Below, one piece after another: positions 9,924-17,500 of a stretch of 17,500 bases of DNA. The notes under the pieces were generated by a model that saw only the letters and a list, made by a program, of their open reading frames with translations, searched no databases and was not told the origin of the DNA. This DNA comes from Neocallimastix lanati (nom. inval.) (taxonomy: Eukaryota; Neocallimastigomycota; Neocallimastigomycetes; Neocallimastigales; Neocallimastigaceae), in NCBI GenBank assembly GCA_016946835.1, contig JACVTC010000014.1:1660001-1677500 (forward strand). The letters are read 5' to 3'. Made by a program: the position numbers and the translations under genes. How positions within the stretch are numbered: the stretch's first letter is position 1; every line of letters starts with the position of its first letter.

Positions 9924-10107
9924 AATAGCTAAAATTGATTTAATTTGTCAATGATTAGATAATTCTTATTTTATACTTTTTATTTTTCTTATTTCTTTCT
10001 TATTTAAAAATATATTTTAAATACTTTAATTAAATATATTAAACTTTAATATAGAATTGTAAATAATGTAAATGTAATTATTTGAATAATCAATGTTTTT
10101 ATACTAT

Positions 10108-10345
10108 TCCTTAATTATTTATTATTTATTATTTATTATTTATTAATTATTATTTATTTAATAATTTATTATTTATTTATTTATTTATTAATTATTAATT
10201 ATTATTTATTTATTATTAATTTATTTATTATTTATTAATTTATTTATTTATTATCTATTATTTATTATTCATTTATTATTTATTATTGATTAATTATTCA
10301 TTATTTATTAATTATTATTTATTTTATTATTTATTATATATTTAT
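10108..10345. repeat. Low-complexity TTATTTA / ATTATT array
   Basis: Irregular runs of ATTT, TTATTTA and ATTAATT units with no fixed period. An open frame beginning at 10286 arises from this composition and is not a gene. Confidence 0.8.
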
Positions 10346-11234
10346 TATAAATTTAATATATTTTTTTTTTGTCTTTTGCTTTTGTATATTATTATTCTAC
10401 TACTAATTTTTTTTTTTTTTTATTTTAATGAATTTTATTATAATTATTTTATAATTCAAATAAAAAAAATTTTTTTATCCATTAATTATATAAAAGAAAA
10501 ATTACACTTTTTTTTTTTAATATATATAATTTTCTCGTGTTTTTAACATCTAAAGAATTAATTAATTTTTTTTATTTAATTTTGTTAATTTTTTTATTAA
10601 TTTATATATAATATTCCATTTTTTTTTTACCAAAATTTTATATTGTATTCCATTAAATGTACATTTTTCTTTTCTTTTACCTCAGAGTAAATTCAAAATT
10701 TTTATAAGCCACTATTTAATTTTATTATATATAAAAATATTGATGATTTTGTTATAAATTGTTAATTAGCCACAACATGAATTATAAATTAATTTAAATA
10801 GATTTATAAATTATTTTTAATTTTTTTTTTCATAAATTTGACTTAAATATTTTTTTTATTAATTTTATATTTCTTTTCTTTCACTATTCGCAAATAGTAA
10901 AAAACAAATCTTCCTATAATAATTTAAAAAGTTCTTTTTTTTTTTTTTTTGAACTATATAAAATGAGTATACCTAATACAATAATTATGATAATAATAAT
11001 CCTTATTTAAAATATTATAACAAAATAAACTAAAAAATAATATATATATTCTAATTTTTGATATTATTACCAATAGAATTAATAAAATTTTAAACTTCAA
11101 ATGTTTTATATTTTCTTATAAAGATTTTTTTTTTATTTTTATTCTTTACTTACTAAAATTGGTAATACTAATAAAATTAAAAAATTATTATTATTATTAT
11201 TATTATTATTATAATTATAATTATAATTATTATT
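10346..11234. other. AT-rich intergenic stretch
   Basis: No gene visible. It contains T-rich runs (10361-10370, 10409-10421, 10937-10950), an (ATT)n then (ATTATA)n microsatellite at about 11188-11232, and the 13-mer TTTTCTCGTGTTT at 10530-10542, which also occurs at 6939-6951. Confidence 0.55.
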
Positions 11235-11258
11235 CAACTTTTTATATTTCAAAAGTTG
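11235..11258. repeat. 8-bp hairpin CAACTTTT / AAAAGTTG
   Basis: Perfect inverted repeat with 8-nt loop TATATTTC, directly after the (ATT)n/(ATTATA)n microsatellite. Function unknown; it could be chance. Confidence 0.5.
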
Positions 11259-11537
11259 TTATAGAGTATATACTGTAATATAAAAGAGACTAATATTTAA
11301 AAATGACCTTTCATATTTATTAAAATATAATATAAATAAATATACATTATATATTATATATTATATTATAAATTATAAATTATATATTATAAATTATATT
11401 ATAAATAATATATATATATTTTTTAGTTTTTTTTTTTTAATATAAAGTACATTTATTAAAGATGAAATTTTAAGGTTTTTAAATTGTCTTTAATAAAATT
11501 AATTTGTATTTTATTATGATTATTTCTATTTTTTTTT

Positions 11538-11570
11538 TTATTATTCCCATCTGAAGAATGGGAATAATAA
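11538..11570. repeat. Perfect 13-bp hairpin TTATTATTCCCAT / ATGGGAATAATAA
   Basis: Arms 11538-11550 and 11558-11570 are exactly complementary around the 7-nt loop CTGAAGA. Four consecutive G-C/A-T pairs containing CCC/GGG make it much less likely by chance than the AT-only dyads elsewhere. No coding sequence lies nearby, and a run of T precedes the left arm. Confidence 0.85.
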
Positions 11571-11802
11571 CTTTTAAATTGACAATAATATATAAATATA
11601 TTATATTTATATTATCTAATATATTATTATATATATTTATTACACTGTATAATATATAATTATACTCTATTTGAATAGAATAAAATAAAATACTCCATAA
11701 AAAAATAATTTTTAAATCTTTTTCAATTATTAAATAGATTCCGATTATATATTAATTTATTAATTTATTGGCTTTTTTAGATATTTTAATGATTTAAATT
11801 AA

Positions 11803-11862
11803 TTTGATGATTTGATGATTTGATGATTTGATGATTTGATGATTTGATGATTTGATGATTTA
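11803..11862. repeat. 8-bp tandem array (TTTGATGA)n
   Basis: About 7.5 perfect copies of TTTGATGA, ending in TTTAGAAA. Confidence 0.95.
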
Positions 11863-12571
11863 GAAATTACTTATTTGTTTGTAATAATAGTATTACCAAT
11901 ATATATTAATACATTGAATTATTTATTGATATAAATTGCTTTTTAATATTAAAATTGTATTTTATAATTATTAAATATTAAATAATTAAATAATATTATT
12001 TTATAGTTGATGTCTTTTATTTCAGTGTTTAAATTTTAAAACCTTTTTTTTTAATGTCTTTTATCAAAGTGTTTACATTATCAAAACTTTTTTTTTATAA
12101 ATTTATTATAATATAGATTTAATACAAAGAGAGAAAGAAAGAAGGTAAAAAAATAAAATAAAATTAAATATTAAACATATAGATTATAATTATTTATATA
12201 ATTTTTTTTAATCTATATATTTCTATAGGTAAACCATGAAAGCAATAATAATAATAAAAACATTAAAAAAACTTTTTAAATATATTTTGTTATAATATTT
12301 TGAGGGTATTATTTTCGGTAATCTTATTTTATTTTTTTTTTTTATAAAGACTATAATAAATTCAATAATTATATATGAATTATAATTAATAATATATTAA
12401 TTAAAAACTATTAAATATATAAATTAATAAAAAAGATAAAATACAGAATAAATTTAATTTTTAAAAAAAAAAAAAGTTTTTTAAGTATTTTTAATTTTTT
12501 ATTTATAAAAAAAAAATGATTGAATTTTTTTTTATAAAATAAATTAATCGTATGATAAAAAAAAATTAATA
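11863..12571. other. AT-rich intergenic stretch
   Basis: No gene visible. The phrase TGTCTTTTAT followed by CA(A)GTGTTTA occurs twice (12011-12030 and about 12055-12075), a possible degenerate 45-bp duplication. A purine-rich GAGAGAAAGAAAGAAGG lies at 12129-12145. Confidence 0.5.
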
Positions 12572-12721
12572 AAATAATCGTAATTAAATAATTAAATAAT
12601 CATAATTAAATAATCATAATCAAATAATCATAATCAAATAATCATAATCAAATAATCATAATTAAATAATTAAATAATCATAATCAAATAATCATAATTA
12701 AATAATTAAATAATTATAATA
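12572..12721. repeat. Composite 14-bp / 8-bp tandem array
   Basis: Units of 14 bp (AAATAATCATAATC or AAATAATCATAATT) alternate with 8-bp units (AAATAATT). The order is 14-8-14-14-14-14-14-8-14-14-8-14. The 8-mer looks like the 14-mer with its central ATCATA lost, so the array seems to have evolved by unit deletion and amplification. Confidence 0.9.
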
Positions 12722-13260
12722 AAATAATGGAATAATCAAAGATTATAATTGGTGATTGCTTAGGATGCATTACTAATTACTTATACAGATGATACTAAAA
12801 ATAATAAAATTAAAAATAATAAGTAAATAAATAAATCATGATATAAATAAACAAAAAGTTATTTTAACATGTAAATAAAATTTATATACTTTGTTGAATA
12901 ACCATCATATCAAAATGAAATAAATAAAAAAAAAAGATAAATTATATATATATATAAAGTCTATGATATAAAAAAAATTTTTTTTAATTATAAATTATGG
13001 TATGTCAATAATAATATATATAAATAAAAATTAATAATTATCTATAATTATTAATAGTAAATAAATTTATCTTAAATAAATTTATGTAAAATACGATTAT
13101 TATCCGCTAATAGAACAGATGTAAAAGATATAAAGATTAATATTTATAATTTAAAAAAAAAGATAATTGTATATTAGTTATATAAAATTTCATAAATCTT
13201 TTAAATTAATTTATAAATAAATAAATGAAGTAAAATTAAATATAACAAGGGTATAATTTT
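12722..13260. other. AT-rich intergenic stretch
   Basis: No gene visible. A splice-acceptor look-alike (TACTAATTACTTATACAG, about 12770-12787) is not joined to any open frame. Confidence 0.5.
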
Positions 13261-13366
13261 TATAAATAAATATCAAATATTAAATAAATATAAATATTAT
13301 ATATAAATATCAAATATTAAATAAATATATTAATATTATATATAAATATCAAATATTAAATAAAGT
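13261..13366. repeat. ~38-bp tandem repeat, three copies
   Basis: The core TATCAAATATTAAATAAA starts at 13271, 13308 and 13347 (periods 37 and 39), with AT spacers of slightly different lengths between copies. Confidence 0.85.
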
Positions 13367-13824
13367 ATAAATTAATAATTGAATAATTATATCAATTTAA
13401 TTTAATATAATATACATATTATTATTATTTTTTTTAAAAAAGAAAATGGTACAAAGTTAATTAAAATTATTTATAAATATTTGTATATGTATATTTACAT
13501 ATTTATATATTTATATTTATATTTAACATATATTATTTTATTGTTTTTTAAAAAAAAAAAAAAAAATTTACTGTCAACGTCAATAGTTCAGAAGGAATGA
13601 CAATATTATATATTATAATATTGTTTTTATGGACTATTAATTATTTGTTGATAATAGTAAGAATAATTTTGGATTCAAATAACTAAATGCTTTAAAATAT
13701 TTTTATTAAACATATTTATATAATAAATAAGATTTATTTTATATATTCTTTATTTATTATTATTACTATTAATTATTATTATTACTATTACTATTTATTA
13801 ATTATTTATGATTTATTATTTATT
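13367..13824. other. AT-rich intergenic stretch
   Basis: No gene visible. It contains the inverted repeat CAATATTATA-TAT-TATAATATTG at 13601-13623, next to a slightly GC-richer segment (13570-13600). Confidence 0.5.
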
Positions 13825-14035
13825 ATTATTCAATTATTCATTATTCATTTATTATTTATTAATTCTCTTTTTTTATTATTTATTATTTATTAATTCACTT
13901 TTTTTATTATTTATTATATATTATTTATTATTTATTATTTATTATTCAATTATTCATTATTCATTATTTATTATTCAATTATTCATTATTCATTATTTAT
14001 TATTCAATTATTCATTATTTAATTATTATTTATTA
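13825..14035. repeat. 29-bp minisatellite (TTCAATTATTCATTATTCATTATTTATTA type)
   Basis: TTCAATT recurs at 13829, 13945, 13974 and 14003. The last three are 29 bp apart, and the first is 116 bp (four units) upstream with degenerate copies between. The Phe/Leu/Tyr-rich open frame over 13808-14071 is a by-product of the repeat. Confidence 0.85.
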
Positions 14036-16400
14036 CTTAATTATTTATTATTTATTTTTATTATTTATTAATACTCTTATTATTATTACTTATTATTAAT
14101 TATGTATTATTCAATTATTAATTGTTTGTTACTATTATCTTTTATTACTTTCAATTACAACAGATAATAAATGAAATAATAAAGATTAATTAATATTTTA
14201 TTAGTTCTAATATATTTATAAACAGTGTTATATTTATTGTAATCAAATATTTATCAATTATTTAATTATTAAAACTTTATTAAATTTTATATATACATAC
14301 ATATTTTTTTAATTCATATTTAAAGATACAAAAATATATATAAATATAATTAATATCTAATGATTAAATGATAAATTTATAGTATAATATATATATATAT
14401 ATTTTATTTTATTTTTGGTTCTTTTTAATATTATTAATAATATTAAATATTATTTTTTTTTTATTTCATTTAATTTTATTTTTAATTAAATGATACATTT
14501 TGAGTTTTTATTCCATCACCAATTTTTTTATGTCGTCTATAAAGATGTAAAATTTTACATGACAATAGAAATAATTATTTCTTTATATGATCTTATTGTA
14601 GGATAAAAAGATAATAATATAGTATAGTAGACATTTTCATTAAGAATAAAATATTTTCAATAGCATATATAGATAACAAATATGTATTTATTTTATGTAA
14701 ATGTAATTGTATTATAAAAAGAAAATAATTAAAATAATACTTTAAATATATATATTTTTTTATATTAAATAGATTATAAAATAAGTACTTTAGAATTCTA
14801 AATGATTATATTATAAGGTTTATAATGGTATATGATGCTATATGGTGTGGTGTATAATAGCATATAGTAAGATAAATATGAATATATTTTAATATATAAT
14901 AGCTTTTTTTTAATTTTATATATTCAACTATTTATTTTATTTTATTTTATTTTTATTCAATCTGTACTTTCATATTTATATTTCTACTCTTTTTTTTATT
15001 TTAACTCTTTAACTTTTTTTTTTTTTTTTTAAAAAAATAAAAGTTATTTTATCTTAAATGTTGAATTTTTTTTTATTTATTTATTTATAAATTTCTATTT
15101 TAGTATAAAATAGACTATTAATCATACAAAATAAAATTATTAAACTTTTATTTATAACTTTTGATTGAATTGAATTAAAAAGAAGACGATATATAAATAT
15201 TAGACAAATACATAAATTGACATATAGTAAGAATACTATTTACAATATATGTATTAATAAATTTTTATTATATTTTATTTAATTTTATTTCAAAGTTTTA
15301 TTTTTTTTTTCAACTTCATAAATATTTTAATAAATAATTTTTCCTCATGTATTAACTTTTTATAAATAAATAAAGTTTATAAATATATTATTATTTAATA
15401 ATTCTATAAAGCCTAAATATATTAATAAATATATAATATTATATTAAATTGAATATATTCCTATTATTTAAAACTTTTATAATTAAATTATAAAATTTTA
15501 TTATTAATTCTAAATCAATAGTCTATGATAATTTATTACTTAACGTACAATATATTTTTATAATATATTATAGAATATTATAAAATATATCATTTAATAT
15601 ATTATTAATATAGTTAAATTTTATATTTATATTAATTTTATATACTTTTTTTTTTATACCTAATTTTTATATTATGTAATTTTTTTTTTATTATATATTT
15701 TTCTATTTTTTTTTATTTTTTACTTTTTATTTTTTTATTTTTTTTATTTTTATTTTTATGAAGTTAAAAAAACAAAAAAAAAAAACTTAAGAGAATTTAA
15801 TTATTTTAGAATATAATAATAAAGTCTTATATTATGATATGTTAAATATTTATCTTTTCAAAAAATAAAAAGATTGTTGATTTTTTTTTTAAAACATATA
15901 CATACAAGAAAAGTTATATATACCTATTTTATAAATTATATAAAATTTAAAAATATATAAAAAATATAAGAACTTATGAAAAAAAAAAAAGTAAAATAAT
16001 TTTTAGAAATTAATAAAAATATATTATATATATATAATATATAACCTGTATAAATTATATATCATATAAAAAGAACAAAAACAAAAAAAAAATTACATAT
16101 AAATATAAATATAAAAAAAAATAGAGAAAAAGAAAAAGTAACAATATGATGAAAGAATTTAAAACAAAATACTACATATCAAAAAGCAAAGAACAACAAT
16201 TAAAAAATTTTTACCTAATAGTTATCAGAAACATAATAATCATACTAATACAAATAAAATAATACTAAATAATAAATAAATAAATAAATTTTTAAAATAC
16301 TTAACAAAAATTTTATATTATTGAATAATCAATACCATATTATTTAAAGGAAAATAATAAAAGAATAAAAATATTACATATAACAGATATAAATTAAACA

Positions 16401-16403
<3 letters not shown>
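14036..16403. other. AT-rich intergenic stretch
   Basis: No gene visible in about 2.4 kb. It contains a perfect 16-bp palindrome ATGTAAAATTTTACAT at 14545-14560, a weak inverted repeat ATGCTAT/ATAGCAT (14835-14841 and 14857-14863) around a GT-rich loop, and many T and A tracts (15005-15040, 15640-15760). The last few hundred bases are likely to include promoter or 5'UTR sequence of the plus-strand gene, but no element can be picked out. Confidence 0.5.

Positions 16404-16436
<33 letters not shown>
16404..16436. promoter_or_regulatory. T33 tract upstream of the plus-strand gene
   Basis: An uninterrupted 33-nt T run about 330 bp before the ATG at 16766. Long dA:dT tracts often exclude nucleosomes in fungal promoters. 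It is followed by ACAAAAG and GAAATTTAG, so it could instead be the pyrimidine tract of a 5'UTR intron. The two options cannot be told apart from sequence alone. Confidence 0.35.
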
Positions 16437-16441
<5 letters not shown>

Positions 16442-16683
16442 AGGAAATTTAGTTAGTAATTAAATTAATTTTAAATAAGAAAATAATAATAATAATAATA
16501 GTAATAAAAAGTTAACAATTTAAATTTCATATTTTATTATCAATTTTACAATTGATTTGTATTAGAGGAAATATACATTATTAGCAATTGTATAAAATAT
16601 TGTATATAAAATAAATTTAATATTCAGACAGAGTAAAATTTTTAAATTAAAAAAAGACTATAAAATAATATTCAATTGAAATA

Positions 16684-16741
16684 ATGAAATAATAATAATG
16701 AAATAATAATAATAATAATGAAATAATAATAATAATAATAT
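16684..16741. repeat. AATGAAATAAT-type microsatellite before the start codon
   Basis: (ATGAAATAATAATA)n with growing (AAT)n runs just upstream of the start codon at 16766; probably within the 5'UTR. Confidence 0.7.
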
Positions 16742-16765
16742 AAAATAAAATAAAAAAGGAATAAA

Positions 16766-17438
16766 ATGAGTAATACTAATAAATTAATTAATAGAAATAA
16801 ATATAATACTTCCCAGCAACTTTCAGAATTTAATTCTTCTGAAATTTATTATGGTAATAGAAATACAAATAAAAAGAATGACAATTCATTTGATATAAAT
16901 AATAGTCATTTACAAAATAATAACTATCAACATAATAATAATACTGATAATGATGAATATCTTTCTAATCATGTAAATAATAATAATAATAATAGTTATA
17001 TTAATAATAATTCTTCTTTTAGAAGTAGATATTCATCACTCCCTCCTTATTCATCCTCTATACCTACCTATTCTTCATCGCATAATTCTCCGTATTATAA
17101 TAATAAATCATATCCAAATGCAAAAAACAATTTTTCATCAAAAGATCAACAATCAAGATCATTACCATCACCAAATAGTCTTTTACCTTCAGATAAGAAT
17201 GAATATAAAAATGTTTATGTTAAACTAAAATCAAAACGTACGAATGAACGATTTAATAGTTTTATTGACTATTCAGTTTATAACACTTCAAATTTAAAAT
17301 ATAGTAGAGAGGAGGTAGATCAATTAAAAAAAGAATTAGATACTGAATTTAATGGAATAAATACATTAGATGAGTTTAAAAAGTTAAATCAAAATGAACA
17401 GAAAAAATTAATTATACAAATTTGTCGATATTTAATGA
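16766..17438 (+). CDS. First coding exon of an uncharacterised Asn/Ser-rich protein (partial)
   Basis: Not recognised. ATG 16766 (context ATAAAATGAG) follows an in-frame TAA at 16751-16753, which supports this start. Residues 1-145 are disordered: Asn runs at 51-85, then a Ser/Tyr/Pro segment at 84-115 (SSLPPYSSSIPTYSSSH), then SRSLPSPNSLLPS at 130-142. From about 145 the sequence becomes compact and charged (YVKLKSKRTNERF; REEVDQLKKELDTEF; LDEFKKLNQNEQKK; LIIQICRYLM at 215-224). It reads as helical and looks like the start of a folded domain. The frame then turns into LFYLFIYFI, typical of translated intron. ATGA|GTATGC at 17438/17439 is the likely donor (phase 1), leaving 224 whole codons, and the rest of the gene lies right of the window. 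There is no signal peptide. A nuclear or regulatory role would only be a guess from the composition. Confidence 0.72.
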
Positions 17439-17500
17439 GTATGCTTTTTTATTTATTTATTTATTTTATTTAATACATATATATTTTTATTTATAAATTA
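17439..17500 (+). other. Start of intron 1 of the plus-strand gene
   Basis: GTATGC followed at once by T-rich sequence (CTTTTTTATTTATTTATTTA), matching the donor style of the minus-strand gene. The alternative is that translation runs to the TAA at 17471-17473 with a hydrophobic tail. Confidence 0.65.

Noticed and set aside
10286-10546. Hydrophobic 86-codon open frame
   Set aside because: Derived from the TTATTTA array and T runs.
12770-12787. Branch-point plus acceptor look-alike (TACTAATTACTTATACAG)
   Set aside because: No open frame of any length follows, and such motifs are common in this composition.
13808-14071. 87-codon Tyr/Leu-rich open frame
   Set aside because: It coincides with the 29-bp minisatellite.

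Overview
The window is extremely AT-rich (by eye well over 80% A+T), with long homopolymer runs, ATT/AAT microsatellites, asparagine-rich proteins and GT...AG introns. Together with a PAS-plus-GATA-finger gene of fungal type and a roughly 10 kb gene desert, this points to a eukaryote such as an anaerobic gut fungus (Neocallimastigomycota). Dictyostelium has a similar base composition and poly-Asn bias, but its genes are usually packed more tightly. The organism assignment is inference.

Layout. From 1 to 6434, on the minus strand, lies most of one gene. Four exons (6434-6121, 5572-5433, 5031-4790, 4559-415) join in consistent phase to give about 1613 residues: an N-terminal PAS-like domain, about 1,250 residues of Asn-rich disorder, and the first half of a GATA zinc finger. 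The finger is cut by an intron that runs off the left edge and is filled by a 7-bp tandem array. From 6435 to 16765 there is no gene I can support. This stretch holds poly-T and poly-A tracts, several minisatellites, a few perfect hairpins, and one compositional island at 9453-9909. The island is an intact SINE-like retroelement on the minus strand, with a tRNA-like head, a structured 3' end, a 45-nt poly(A) tail and a 14-bp target-site duplication. From 16766 to 17438, on the plus strand, is the first exon of a second gene of unknown function. Its donor site lies just before the right edge.

The two genes are transcribed away from each other across the desert. Nothing in the sequence shows that they work together. 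The most notable items are the SINE-like element and the split zinc finger.
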